Shown: positions 39,229 to 49,488, counted from the stretch's first letter. The stretch is 64,000 bases of DNA from Shinella sp. UYSO24 (GCA_902167985.1 CABHNZ010000006.1:1-64000), one strand, 5' to 3'. A program made the numbers and translations. The notes: generated by a model from the letters alone, not told the origin.

Positions 39229-40181
39229 TTCAGTTCGCGCATGGCAAGCTGCACACCATGTATATGACTGACTATTTGGGAAACAGTCATATCACCGCTC
39301 CTCAGAGGGGCTTCCCACACCGGCAATGCTCGTGAAGTGCAATGCGATGGCCGGATCAGTGGCGCTATCCGAAAAACATCCTTGCGTTGCTATATGGGAA
39401 GAAGAGGCTCTTCTCAAAGAGAGCATGAAAACATTTAGAAGTCCGGCCTGACCGAAGTTCATGACCCGAATAGCCCGCGGCCCAATTTAACCAGCAATCG
39501 TCCTCAACATTTGCTTACCCAGACCAACGGGCAGTGGCATTGCAGGGCCTGGTCTTCCGATGCTTCGACAGCATTTTATACGCGAACACCGTTGAGAATG
39601 CGCTCGACCAAGGCCTTGAGGAAGCCGCCTGCAAAAGGCGTGCCGCGCCTCGCAACGGATATTGGCGAAAAGGGGCCTCGACGCCCTATCGTCTATGACG
39701 AAAAAGCAGCTCCATCTTCTTATCGCCGCTCTGCAACATGGGCTTGAACATTGCTGATCCGATAGGATCAGAACCACTTGTTTTCGCACCGAACGCCTTT
39801 GGCGGACGAAAATTGCAATCACTGCAAGCAGTGGCTGGCGCTTGAACGGGGCCGATGGGATCGTAATTTGGGGCTCATTTTTTGGGCATAAGGCCTGGCG
39901 CTCGGCGCCTGGGGCCGCCACCAGTTTCTGAAGGTTTTCTTGTTCGCCTAGCCGCCGTGTTTGCTTGGTGAAATTCTGCTCTATTGGCGTGACTGGTATT
40001 AGCGCTGCCGTGAAGCGCATAGCAAATCGAGCGCTCCCGTAGCCGAGACTATCATGCTCAAGCCCATATCCAGGCCAGGCACCTGACAACGGCAAGCAAA
40101 ACTTGCCGAAGGGCACTCTTTTCTTGGTTCCGGGCTTTCCGCATCATCGGCATTATCTCTCTAAATCGCGGAGGTTTTCGA
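39229..40181. other. 953-base gap with an inverted repeat, no recognised gene
   Basis: No product could be recognised in the region between the amidohydrolase terminator and the SDR-like gene. At 39262-39292 lies a perfect 9-bp inverted repeat ATATGACTG-N13-CAGTCATAT. The longest open frame, 209 codons on the minus strand at 39487-40116, is Arg- and Cys-rich with no domain signal and is probably not coding. The promoter of the second catabolic unit should lie near the right end; GGAGG at about 40167 serves the next gene. Confidence 0.4.
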
Positions 40182-40799
40182 ATGCGAGAGATGTCGAAAG
40201 CGCTCGTCACCGGAGCGACCAGAGGGCCGGGGCGAGCCGTGGCTTCCGCACTTGCGGCAGCCGGCTACGAGACCTATGCGCTCGGTCGCGACCGCGGAGC
40301 GCTGGAGGCATTGCGGGCCGATTATGGTGTGATCCCGATGGCGATCGACCTGACGGACCGCGAAGCGGTTCGCATGATCGTCGAGGGAATGCGCCCCGAT
40401 ATCCTGGTTCATGCAGCCCTCCGCTGGCCGGCGGAGCCGAGCTTTCTGCATCTTTCCGAGGCCGATATCGACATGGCGCTGGAGGTCAATCTTTCGGCCA
40501 CGCTGCATATGACCCACACCGTTCTGTCGGCCATGCGCGAGCGGCGTCAGGGGGCTGTTGTGCTCGCCACGCCCTGTGCCTCGCAATCGCCGACCTTGCT
40601 CGAGCGGATGGCCGAGGGCGCGGGGCGGGCATTTGCCGATGCCTTGCAGTCAGAACTCAGCGGATCAGGGGTTGCCGTCAGCGCTGTCTGTGCCGGGGAA
40701 GCGCCTTTCGCCGGGCTCGTGCAGTCGGTGTTTGATGCGTTGGAAAATGCCGGCATGGGGCCGGGAATGTCGAAACTCGCAGTTCATGGAAATGGGTAG
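40182..40799 (+). CDS. SDR-like Rossmann protein lacking the catalytic Tyr-x-x-x-Lys
   Basis: A 205-residue protein of the short-chain dehydrogenase fold. The N-terminal nucleotide motif KALVTGATRGPGRAVASAL is kept. PDILVHAALRW stands where SDRs have VLVNNAG, and ALEVNLSATLHMTHTVLSAM matches the NVN.. region. In the catalytic stretch, ATPCASQSPTLLERMAEGAG replaces Ser...YxxxK, and neither Tyr nor Lys is present. It is also about 40 residues shorter than usual at the C-terminus. It may be a non-catalytic or altered SDR. GGAGG lies upstream of the ATG. It starts the operon with the ThDP enzyme, which follows after 10 bases. Confidence 0.75.
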   Translation: MREMSKALVTGATRGPGRAVASALAAAGYETYALGRDRGALEALRADYGVIPMAIDLTDREAVRMIVEGMRPDILVHAALRWPAEPSFLHLSEADIDMALEVNLSATLHMTHTVLSAMRERRQGAVVLATPCASQSPTLLERMAEGAGRAFADALQSELSGSGVAVSAVCAGEAPFAGLVQSVFDALENAGMGPGMSKLAVHGNG

Positions 40800-40809
40800 G
40801 ATAACCAAG

Positions 40810-42481
40810 ATGCAGCGGAATGGTGGACAGTTACTGGTCGAGTGCCTTGTCGCGCTTGGTGCCCGCAAGGGGTTCGGAGTGCCGGGTGAGAGCTATCTGG
40901 CGGTGCTTGATGCGCTGCATGATACTGTCGGCAAGCTGGACTATGTGGTGTGTCGCAACGAAGGTGGGGCAGCCTTCATGGCAGCCGCCTATGGCAAGCT
41001 GACGGGCGCACCCGGCATCTGCTTCGTCACCCGCGGTCCCGGCGCGACGAATGCCTCGATCGGCGTTCACACGGCTATGCAGGACTCTTCCCCGATGCTG
41101 CTGTTCGTCGGGCAGGTCGGCACCGACATGAAAGGTCGTGAGGCCTTCCAGGAGGTCGACTACAAGGCCGCCTTCGGAACCGTTGCCAAATGGGCGGTCG
41201 AGATCGATCAGGTGGATCGCATACCCGAAATCATCGCCCGCGCCTGGACTATGGCCGTCACCGGCCGCCGGGCCCGGTCGTGATCGCGCTGCCGGAAGAC
41301 ATGCTGACCTCGCTGACGGATCGCGCTCCGATCACCGCGCCGGCCGAGATTATCGAGGCCGCGCCTTCGCCTGCCGCCATGCAGCGCCTGCGGGCATTGC
41401 TGGCAGGTGCAGAGCGTCCCGTCATTCTCTATGGCGGCTGCAACTGGGCGGAAGGTTCTGCGGCACGGCTTCAGGCCTTCGCGGAAGCCTCCGACATTCC
41501 CGTCGTTTCCGTCTTCCGCTATCAGGACCAGTATGACAATGCGTCGCCGACATTCTGCGGCGAGGCCGGCGTCGGCATGGTCGCCTCGGTGAAGGAGCTG
41601 CTGCGCGAGGCTGATATCATTCTCGCGATCAACAATCGCTTCGGCGAAAACTCCACCGATGGTTATACGCTGTTCGACGTGCCGCAGCCGCGCCAGAAGA
41701 TCATCCATGTTCATGGCTCGGATCTCGAGATCGGCAAGGTCTATCGCCCGGAACTCGGCATCCATGCCGGTCCCAACGCCTTTGCCGAGGCGCTGGAAGC
41801 GCTCGAGCCGTAAAGGGAAACTGGGGCGCATGGCGCGCCAGGGGCGCGCGGCCTATGAATCCGGCTTCGACCTGCCGACCTGCCGTCGCCGGTCGACATG
41901 GGTAAAGTGACGGCACATCTTCGCGATATCCTGCCGGAAGACGTCATCCTCACCAACGGCGCCGGCAATTTCACCGTCTGGCCGAACAAGTTCTTCAAGT
42001 TCGGTCCCAGGCCCGGCTTCTGGCGCCGCAATCCGGTGCGATGGGTTATGGCGTGCCGGCAGCGATTGCCGCCAAGGTCGCAAGCCCCGAACGCACCGTC
42101 GTCTGCTTTGCCGGTGACGGCGATTTCCAGATGAACTGCCAGGAACTGGCAACCGCCTTGCAGCACGGCGCGCAGCCGATCATCCTGCTTCTTAACAATG
42201 GCATTTACGGAACGATCCGGGCGCATCAGGAGCGTCATTATCCGGCACGCGTCTCGGGTACCGAAATGGTCAACCCGGATTTCGTCGCACTCGCCAAAGC
42301 CTATGGTTTCCATGCCGAGCGGGTGGATACGACGGGCGATTTCGCCGCGGCATTCGAGCGGGCACTTGCCTCCAAGACCGGGGCGCTGCTTGATCTGAAT
42401 ATTTCCCTGGAAGCACTGACGCCGCGACAGACCCTTTCCGAAATGCGCCAGGCCGCACTCAGCAAGAAGGAACAAGCATGA
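40810..42481 (+). CDS. thiamine diphosphate-dependent enzyme, five frame breaks (41263, 41810, 41842, 41880, 42012)
   Basis: A second enzyme of the acetolactate synthase-like superfamily, 558 residues when restored. The PYR-domain Glu lies in VVCRNEGGAAFMAAAYGKLTG. The middle domain has PVILYGGCNWAEGSAARLQ, and the PP domain has MGYGVPAAIAA and the ThDP motif AGDGDFQMNCQELATAL with LLLNNGIYGTI. The frame steps through five successive changes, each a loss of one base, mostly in G or C runs; adding them gives a continuous protein with no other stops. Loss of five bases in a conserved gene argues for sequence errors or very recent decay. Its stop overlaps the hyuA ATG. The substrate is unknown. 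Confidence 0.82.
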
Positions 42482-44554
42482 CCATCGGAAACGACATCCG
42501 TCTGGGTGCAGACATTGGCGGGACCTTCACCGACATTGCTCTCGATGTTCGGGGCAAGATGTTCTCGACGAAGATCCTGACGAATTACAGCGCACCGGAA
42601 CAGGCCATTCTCGACGGTATCGAGATCGTCGTGCGCGATGCCGGGATCTCGATCTCGGAGATCGATATCGTCATTCACGGCACCACGCTTGCGACCAATG
42701 CGCTGATCGAGCGTCGCGGCTCGCGCACCGCGCTGATCACGACCGACGGTTTCCGCGATGTGATCGAAATGCGGACGAAAACCGCTTCGAGCAATATGAT
42801 CTCGGGCTTGTTCTGCCAAAGCCGCTCGTGCCGCGCGAAGACCGTTTCCCGGTCAAGGGCCGCATCTCGGCGCAGGGCGAAGAGTTGCAGGCTCTCGACG
42901 AAAAGGCGCTGGAAGAGATCGCCGCCCATATCGCGAGCGAGAATTTCGGCGCAATCGCCATCGGCTTCATCCATTCCTACATGAACCCGGCGCATGAGCG
43001 CCGCGCTCGTGAAATCCTTGCACGCACGCTCGATCTGCCGATTTCTATCTCGTCTGAAGTCTCGCCGCAGATGCGCGAGTTCGAGCGTTTCAACACGGTC
43101 TGCGCCAATGCCTATGTGCGTCCGCAGATGGCCGACTACCTGTCGCGCCTTCAGGTGCGACTGAAGGAAATGGGCGCACTCTGCCCGGTCTTCATGATCC
43201 ATTCGGGCGGTGGTCTCGTGTCGGTGGAGACGGCGGCCGAGTTCCCGGTTCGCCTTGTCGAATCCGGTCCGGCCGGTGGCGCGATCTTCGCCGCCGATGT
43301 CGCCCGTCGTTTCGATCTGGATCGTGTCGTCTCCTACGACATGGGTGGCACGACCGCAAAGATCTGCCTTATCGAGGATTTCCAGCCGCAGACGGCGCGC
43401 AGTTTCGAAGTGGCGCGCACTTACCGCTTCTGCAAGGGATCGGGCATGCCGATCTCGATCCCGGTCATCGAGATGATCGAGATCGGTGCCGGCGGCGGCT
43501 CCATCGCCTGGGTCGATGCCATGGGACGTATCCAGGCAGGCCCTGAATCGGCCGCCTCCGAACCGGGCCCGGCCTGCTACCAGCGCGGCGGCGAGCGCCC
43601 GGCGATCACCGATGCCGATCTTGTTCTCGGCAAGCTCGACCCGGACAATTTTGCCGGCGGCAAGATCAAGCTCTCCACCGATAATGCCAAGAGCGCGATC
43701 TCCCGCGACGTGGCGACAGGCTGAAGCTCGAGCCGCTCGCGGCCGCCTTCGGCATCGTCGAAGTGGTTGATGAGAACATGGCGAATGCCGCCCGCGTTCA
43801 TGCCGTCGAAAACGGCAAGAACATTTCGGAAAACACCATGATCGCCTTCGGCGGCGCAGCGCCGCTGCATGCGGCGCGCCTCTGCGAGAAGCTCGGTGTC
43901 GATCGCTGCCTCATTCCGCAGGGTGCGGGCGTCGGTTCGGCCATCGGCTTCCTCAAGGCACCGTTCGGCTATGAGGCCGTCGGTTCGCAGATCATGGGTC
44001 TTTCGACCTTCGACCCCAAGCGCCTGAACGCGCTTCTCGATGACCTGAAGCAGACGGCCGAGGGCTTTGTCCGCGCCGGCACGCAGGGCGAGATCCGCCG
44101 TGAAGTCGTCGCCTTCATGCGCTATCGCGGGCAGGGCTGGGAAATCCCGATCGCACTGCCGGATCGCCATTTCGAACTGGCGGATCGCGCCATGATCGAG
44201 GATGCGTTCAAGGCCCGCTACGCCCAGTTCTTCGGCCGCGCTGTCGAAGGCCCGGAAATCGAGTTCGTAACCTTCTCGGTGAAGGCGCAGGATATCCGTC
44301 CGGAAGGCGAAAAGCACACGCTGGTCGCCGGCAGCGATGCTGCCGCCACGCCCGCCACCCGTCTGGTCTTCGACCCCTCTGCCGGCGAGCTTCTGGAAAC
44401 GGTCATCATCGAACGCGACGCGATCAAGCCCGGCCAGCGCGTCATCGGCCCGGCCGTCGTGGTCGAGCGCGAGACCTCCACCGTCGTCACCTCGCCCTTT
44501 GATGCGGTCATCCAGTCGGATGGCTCCATCCTCCTGATCCGAAAAGGACTGTAA
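42478..44554 (+). CDS. hyuA: hydantoinase/oxoprolinase family protein, HyuA-type (second copy), two frame breaks (42776, 43715)
   Basis: A second HyuA-type subunit, 692 residues when restored. Motifs are LGADIGGTFTDIAL, HGTTLATNALIERRG, LVESGPAGGAIFAADV and VSYDMGGTTAKICL, with GAGGGSIAWVD. Near 42776 one A lost turns EMRNENRFEQYDLG into another frame; near 43715 one G lost breaks SRDVGDRLKLEPLAAAFG. The Rossmann-like end has RVIGPAVVVERETSTVV. It diverges clearly from the copy at 22608, so the two pairs probably act on different compounds. ATG overlap with the ThDP stop and a 3-base gap to hyuB show tight coupling. Confidence 0.87.
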
Positions 44555-44557
44555 GCC

Positions 44558-46177
44558 ATGAGCCAGCTTGACGAAATCCGTATGCAGGTGATGTGGAACC
44601 GGCTGGTCTCCGTGGTGGAAGAACAGGCGATGACGCTGCTGCGCACCGCGTTTTCGACCTCCGTGCGCGAGGCGGGCGACCTTTCGGCCGGCGTCTACAA
44701 CGCCAAGGGCGAAATGCTCGCCCAGGCCGTCACGGGAACGCCCGGCCACGTCAACACGATGGCGGAAGCCGTCTTGCATTTCATCGCCGAGATCCCGCGC
44801 GAAGAAATGTATCCCGGCGATACCTATGTTACCAACGATCCCTGGAAGGGCACCGGCCACCTGCACGACATCACCATGGTGTCGCCGTCGTTCAAGGGCG
44901 ACGAGCTGATCGGCTTCTTTGCCTGCACCGCCCATGTCGTCGATGTCGGCGGCCGCGGCTTCGGCGCCGATGGCAAGTCGGTCTATGAAGAAGGCATCCA
45001 GATCCCGATCATGAAATTCGCCGAGCGCGGCGAGGTCAACAAGGATCTCGTGCGGATACTGCGCCTCAACGTGCGCGAACCCAATCAGGTGATCGGCGAC
45101 TTCTTCTCGCTTGCCGCCTGCAACGACGTCGGCCATCGCCGCCTGATCGAAATGCTCGACGAGATCGGCCTACCCAATCTGGAAACGCTTGGCGCCTTCA
45201 TCCTGTCGCGCACCCATACGGCGATCATGGAGCGGATTGCCGCCCTGCCGAAAGGTTCCTGGAACAATGAGCTTCTGACCGATGGCTATGACCAGCCGAT
45301 CAACCTCGTCGCCGAGGTGACGATCGGCGAAAACTCGGTCGACGTGGATTTTTCCGGCACGGACGCGATGAGCCGCTGGGGCATCAACGTGCCGCTGATC
45401 TACACCAAGGCCTATGCCTGCTATGCGCTGAAATGCGTCGTCGCTCCGGATATCCCGAACAATGCCGCTTCGCTTGCGGTGTTCAATGTCGCCTCGCCGG
45501 TCAATATCCTCAATGCCGAACGACCGGCTCCGGTCTCGGTGCGCCACGTCATCGGTCATATGGTGCCGGATCTGGTTCTCGGCGCGCTGGCAAAGGCTCT
45601 GCCGGGCAAGATCCTGGCGGAAGGTGCGGCCGCACTCTGGAACATCCATATTTCCGCCCGGCCTATTGCCGGCTCGGCGGGGCGCCGCGCCGAAGTGCTG
45701 ATGTTCAACTCCGGTGGCATGGGTGCCCGGCCGGATCTGGACGGACTTTCGGCAACTGCCTTTCCCTCCGGCGTTCACACGATGCCGATCGAGGCGACAG
45801 AACATACCGGTCCGATCGTCGTCTGGCGCAAGGAGCTGCGGCCGGATTCCGGCGGCGATGGTGAGTTCCGCGGTGGCCTTGGCCAGATCATCGAGATCGC
45901 ACCTGCGGAAGGTCACGAGTTCGATTTCTCGGCGATGTTCGATCGCACCGGCACTGCGGCTCTCGGCCGTGATGGCGGCGGGGCGGGTGCGCCCGGCACG
46001 GCAAAGCTCGATGACGGCACGGCTCTGCGCCCGAAGGGCTGGCAGCATGTGCCCAACGGCCGCCGGCTCGTCCTCCATCTGCCCGGCGGCGGCGGCTTCG
46101 GTGATCCGGCGCAGCGCTCCAAGGAGGCCAAGGCCGAAGATATTCGCAAAGGTTATGTGACGGAGACCAAACAATGA
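44558..46177 (+). CDS. hyuB: hydantoinase B/oxoprolinase family protein, HyuB-type (second copy)
   Basis: A 539-residue HyuB-type subunit of normal length. Segments seen are VSVVEEQAMTLLRTAFSTSV, YVTNDPWKGTGHLHDI, IGFFACTAHVVDVGGRGFG, VDFSGTDAMSRWGINVP and the ending HLPGGGGFGDPAQRS. It pairs with the preceding HyuA to hydrolyse a cyclic or linear amide with ATP. Its stop overlaps the start of the aminotransferase gene, suggesting that the hydrolysis product is an amino acid or its amine is next processed. The frame is intact. Confidence 0.92.
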   Translation: MSQLDEIRMQVMWNRLVSVVEEQAMTLLRTAFSTSVREAGDLSAGVYNAKGEMLAQAVTGTPGHVNTMAEAVLHFIAEIPREEMYPGDTYVTNDPWKGTGHLHDITMVSPSFKGDELIGFFACTAHVVDVGGRGFGADGKSVYEEGIQIPIMKFAERGEVNKDLVRILRLNVREPNQVIGDFFSLAACNDVGHRRLIEMLDEIGLPNLETLGAFILSRTHTAIMERIAALPKGSWNNELLTDGYDQPINLVAEVTIGENSVDVDFSGTDAMSRWGINVPLIYTKAYACYALKCVVAPDIPNNAASLAVFNVASPVNILNAERPAPVSVRHVIGHMVPDLVLGALAKALPGKILAEGAAALWNIHISARPIAGSAGRRAEVLMFNSGGMGARPDLDGLSATAFPSGVHTMPIEATEHTGPIVVWRKELRPDSGGDGEFRGGLGQIIEIAPAEGHEFDFSAMFDRTGTAALGRDGGGAGAPGTAKLDDGTALRPKGWQHVPNGRRLVLHLPGGGGFGDPAQRSKEAKAEDIRKGYVTETKQ

Positions 46178-47379
46178 GCAGGCTTGCAAACCGCCTTGCT
46201 GCGGTAAAGCCCTCTGCCTCCATGGCAGTATCCCAGGCGGCCAAGGATCTGGCGGCGACGGGTGTAGACGTGATCGACCTCGGGCTGGGCGAGCCGGATT
46301 TCGCCGCGCCCGCCCACGTGACGGAGGCCGCCTTCGCCGCGGCCCGCAGCGAGCGCATGCTCTACACGCCGGCTGCCGGAACGGTCGAACTGCGCCGCGC
46401 GGTCGTAGAGAAATTCCGTCGCGAAAACGGCCTCGACTATGCGATCGACGAGATCGCTGTCGCCAATGGCGCCAAGCAGATCATCTTCAACGCGCTGATG
46501 GCGACGGTGAACGAGGGTGACGAGATCATTCTTCCCGCACCGTATTTCGTCTCCTACCCGGAAATGGCGAAGCTCTTCGGTGGCGTGCCCGTCATGCCGA
46601 AATGCGCCGCGAATGCCGGCTTCCGGCTGACGCCGGAGGTGCTCGAGGCGGCAATCACGACAAAGACCAAGTGGCTCTTCCTCAACCTGCCGGGCAATCC
46701 GTCGGGTGCCGTCTATTCCGAAGATGAACTCAAGGCGCTCGGCGCGGTTCTTGCCCGCCACCCTCAGGTTCTCATCCTGTCGGACGAGATCTACGAACAT
46801 ATCGTCTTCGATGGTCGCTCCTTCGTCAGCTTCGGCAAGGCCTGCCCGGAGTTGCGCGAGCGCAGCCTGATCGTCAACGGCGTGTCCAAGGCCTATGCCA
46901 TGACCGGCTGGCGCATCGGCTATGCGGCCGGCCCGAAGGACATCATCAAGGCGATGTCGACGGTGCAGAGCCAGTCCTGCACATCCGTCTCGGCGGTCGC
47001 ACAGGTCGCAGCACAGGCGGCGCTCGAAGGTCCGCAGGACGAGGTCGCGCGTTTCCGCGAGGCATTCGAACGGCGCCGTGATCTCGTCGTCGCAAGGATC
47101 AACGAGATCCGCGGCCTGTCGCTCGCACCACCGGAAGGCGCCTTCTACGCCTATATCGGCTGCGAAGCGCTGATCGGTGCGAAGACGCCGGATGGTGCGG
47201 TCATTGCCAATGACGGCGATCTCACCGCCTACCTGTTGCGCGAAGCCCATATCGCTGCCGTTCCGGGTGTTGCATATGGCCTCTCGCCCTTCTTCCGTAT
47301 TTCGACGGCGACGTCGGAGGCGGAGCTGGAAAAGGCCATCGCGCGCATTGGCGCGGCTGTCGCCAAACTTCAATTCTGA
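46174..47379 (+). CDS. class I/II PLP-dependent aminotransferase (AspC-like)
   Basis: A 401-residue fold-type I aminotransferase of the aspartate aminotransferase I-alpha/I-gamma group. Seen are DLGLGEPDF at the N-terminus, YTPAAGTVELRRAV, the ring-stacking and phosphate-binding residues in LFLNLPGNPSGAVYS and LSDEIYEHIVF, and the Schiff-base Lys in IVNGVSKAYAMTGWRIGYAAG. A C-terminal Arg in SPFFRISTATSEAELEKA binds the substrate carboxylate. It acts in the cytosol on an amino acid probably released by this pathway. The start overlaps the hyuB stop. The frame is intact. Confidence 0.92.
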   Translation: MSRLANRLAAVKPSASMAVSQAAKDLAATGVDVIDLGLGEPDFAAPAHVTEAAFAAARSERMLYTPAAGTVELRRAVVEKFRRENGLDYAIDEIAVANGAKQIIFNALMATVNEGDEIILPAPYFVSYPEMAKLFGGVPVMPKCAANAGFRLTPEVLEAAITTKTKWLFLNLPGNPSGAVYSEDELKALGAVLARHPQVLILSDEIYEHIVFDGRSFVSFGKACPELRERSLIVNGVSKAYAMTGWRIGYAAGPKDIIKAMSTVQSQSCTSVSAVAQVAAQAALEGPQDEVARFREAFERRRDLVVARINEIRGLSLAPPEGAFYAYIGCEALIGAKTPDGAVIANDGDLTAYLLREAHIAAVPGVAYGLSPFFRISTATSEAELEKAIARIGAAVAKLQF

Positions 47380-47394
47380 GCCGGGACGAAGCCT

Positions 47395-48225
47395 ATGACC
47401 AAACCTTTCAAGACGATACTGATTACCGGCGCCGCCGGCCGTCTGGGAACGGAACTGCGCCGTGGCCTGACCCATCTGGCCGATACGCTGCGGCTGGCCG
47501 ATCGCGTCGCGATCAGCGACCTGCGTGCCAACGAAGAGGCGCTGACCTTCGAACTGTCGGATGCCGAGGCGGTGATGAAGGCCGTCGAGGGCGTCGATGC
47601 CATCATCCATTTCGGCGGCGCACCGCTCGAAATGGGCTGGGAGACTATCCTCGCCTCCAACATCCAGGGCTCCTACAATATCTACGAGGCGGCCCGCAAA
47701 CATGGCGTGAAGAGGGTCGTCTACGCCTCGTCGGTCCATGCGATCGGCTATCACGAGCTGGAAACCCATATCGACGTGGATTCTCCGGTGCGTCCCGACA
47801 GCCTCTATGGTGTGTCGAAATGCTTCGTGGAATCGCTCAGCCGCTTCTACTGGGACAAGTTCGGCGTCGAATCGGCCTGCCTTCGCATCTTCTCGTCCTT
47901 CCCCGAGCCGGCGGATCGCCGGATGCTCTGGTCCTGGCTGTCCTTCGACGATTGTATCAGGCTGGTCGAGGCAAGCCTTACGGCGCCGCGCCTTGGCCAT
48001 TCCATCGTCTTCGGCATGTCGGACAACAAGGTGAAGCCCGTCGATAACAGCGGTGCCGGCCATCTCGGCTTCAAGCCGCTCGACACGTCCGAGCCCTTCC
48101 GCGCGGCGATGGAAGCAAAGACGCCGCCCGCCGATCCGAAGGCGCCCGCCACCCGCTATCTCGGCGGCTGGTTCGTAGACCTTGGCCATCCCGACGTGAG
48201 GTTTCGAAATGAAAGATGCCTATGA
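47395..48225 (+). CDS. NAD(P)-dependent epimerase/dehydratase, uronate dehydrogenase-like
   Basis: A 276-residue extended-SDR protein. The NAD motif is ILITGAAGRLGTELRRGL; VDAIIHFGG and VYASSVHAIGYHE carry the catalytic Ser region, and DSLYGVSKCFVESLSRFY carries the Tyr-x-x-x-Lys pair. The layout, short length and HAIG segment resemble uronate dehydrogenases (Udh), which oxidise C1 of galacturonate or glucuronate with NAD. In this context a different hydroxy or lactone-forming substrate is possible. It starts 15 bases after the aminotransferase stop and overlaps the next gene by 17 bases. The frame is intact. Confidence 0.85.
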   Translation: MTKPFKTILITGAAGRLGTELRRGLTHLADTLRLADRVAISDLRANEEALTFELSDAEAVMKAVEGVDAIIHFGGAPLEMGWETILASNIQGSYNIYEAARKHGVKRVVYASSVHAIGYHELETHIDVDSPVRPDSLYGVSKCFVESLSRFYWDKFGVESACLRIFSSFPEPADRRMLWSWLSFDDCIRLVEASLTAPRLGHSIVFGMSDNKVKPVDNSGAGHLGFKPLDTSEPFRAAMEAKTPPADPKAPATRYLGGWFVDLGHPDVRFRNERCL

Positions 48226-49414
48226 TGTGGTAATCGTCGGCGGGGCCGTGATCGGCTCTTCCGTTGCCTATTACCTGGCCGCCAATCCGGATTTCAACGG
48301 CAGCATTCTCGTCGTTGAACGCGATCCGACCTATGTGAAGGCCTCGACGTCGTTGTCGTCGTCGTCTATCCGCACCCAGTTTTCCAATCCGATCAACGTC
48401 AAGATCAGCCAGTATGGTTCGGAAATCATACGCAATTTCGGCGAATTGATGCAGGTCGAAGATGACAAGCCGGATCTCGCCTTCCATTCCGGTGGCTATC
48501 TCTTTCTGGCCAGCACACCCGATCAGGTTGAGGTCTTGAAGGAGAACCATGAGGTTCAGGTCGCCTGCGGCGCGGACGTGGTTCTCTGGAACCGCGACGA
48601 ACTCGCCAATGCCTTCCCGCATTTGCGCGTCGACGACATCGAGCTTGCCTCCTATGGACGTTCGGGCGAAGGCTGGTTCAACAATACCGGCCTCATGTAC
48701 GGCTTCAAGAACAAGGCCCGCTCGCTCGGTGCGGAATACGTGACCGATGAAGTCGTGGCGATCGACCGACAGGGCGATGCCGTGACATCCGTGACGCTGA
48801 AGTCCGGCGCCGTCGTCAAGGCGGGAACGATCGTCAATGCGTCGGGACCGCGCGCGGCGCTGACGGCACGCATGGCCGGCCTCGACATTCCGGTCGAGCC
48901 GCGCAAGCGCACGCTCTTCGTCTTCGACTGCGCCAACACGCCGGAAGGCACGGCGCACGTGAACGAGGGCCGTCTGCCGCTGATGATCGACCCGAGCGGC
49001 GTCTTCTGCCGTCCGGAAGGCCGGTTCTTCCTGACCGGCTGCCCGCCGGTCGAGGATCCCGCAGCGGACTGGGACGACTTCGAGCCGCGTTACGACGAAT
49101 TCGAAGATATCATCTGGCCGGCTCTTGCCGAACGGTCGCAATCCTTCGAAGCGATCAAGGTTGTAAACCAGTGGGCGGGTCATTACGACTTCAACGTGCT
49201 CGACCACAATCTGGTCGTTGGCCGTCACCCGCAGGTGCGCAATTTCGTCTTTGCCAACGGCTTTTCTGGCCATGGCCTGCAGCAGGGGCCTGCGACCGGA
49301 CGCGGCGTCTCCGAACTGATCATCTATGGTGAATATCGTTCGCTGGATCTTTCGGAAGTCGGTTTCGAGCGTATTGTCGAAAACCGTCCTTTCCTTGAAA
49401 AGGCGGTTATCTGA
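48209..49414 (+). CDS. FAD-dependent oxidoreductase, D-amino acid oxidase family
   Basis: A 401-residue DAO-family flavoprotein. The FAD motif VVIVGGAVIGSSVAYYLA lies at residues 7-24, with the second glycine-poor strand ILVVERD and KASTSLSSSSIRTQFSNP. The C-terminal NGFSGHGLQQGPATGRGVSE is the typical end of sarcosine/glycine oxidase- and FOXRED1-like proteins. It probably oxidises a secondary amine, N-methyl amino acid or amino acid made upstream; electrons may go to oxygen or to the ETF encoded 6 kb on. The gene overlaps the preceding epimerase gene and ends before a 12-bp stem-loop. The frame is intact. Confidence 0.9.
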   Translation: MKDAYDVVIVGGAVIGSSVAYYLAANPDFNGSILVVERDPTYVKASTSLSSSSIRTQFSNPINVKISQYGSEIIRNFGELMQVEDDKPDLAFHSGGYLFLASTPDQVEVLKENHEVQVACGADVVLWNRDELANAFPHLRVDDIELASYGRSGEGWFNNTGLMYGFKNKARSLGAEYVTDEVVAIDRQGDAVTSVTLKSGAVVKAGTIVNASGPRAALTARMAGLDIPVEPRKRTLFVFDCANTPEGTAHVNEGRLPLMIDPSGVFCRPEGRFFLTGCPPVEDPAADWDDFEPRYDEFEDIIWPALAERSQSFEAIKVVNQWAGHYDFNVLDHNLVVGRHPQVRNFVFANGFSGHGLQQGPATGRGVSELIIYGEYRSLDLSEVGFERIVENRPFLEKAVI

Positions 49415-49422
49415 AATTGATT

Positions 49423-49451
49423 CTGATCCGGACCTTCAGGGTCCGGATCAG
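49423..49451 (+). terminator. stem-loop after the FAD oxidoreductase gene
   Basis: A perfect 12-bp stem CTGATCCGGACC / GGTCCGGATCAG with loop TTCAG starts 9 bases after the stop. No T-run follows. It probably ends the 40-49 kb operon, and it overlaps the region just upstream of the LysR gene. Confidence 0.75.
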
Positions 49452-49488
49452 CTGATTGCAAAACACGATCGACAGGGCGGAGGCAAAA

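Noticed and set aside
39487..40116. 209-codon minus-strand frame in the 39-40 kb gap
   Set aside because: No recognisable domain, unusual Arg/Cys composition and no ribosome binding site; left as unexplained gap.
43577..45136. 519-codon minus-strand frame opposite the second hyuA/hyuB
   Set aside because: Antisense shadow; the hyu genes are strongly supported.
46153..48189. 678-codon open frame on the minus strand opposite the aminotransferase and epimerase genes
   Set aside because: Antisense shadow rich in Arg, Asp and Glu; the plus-strand proteins carry clear catalytic motifs.
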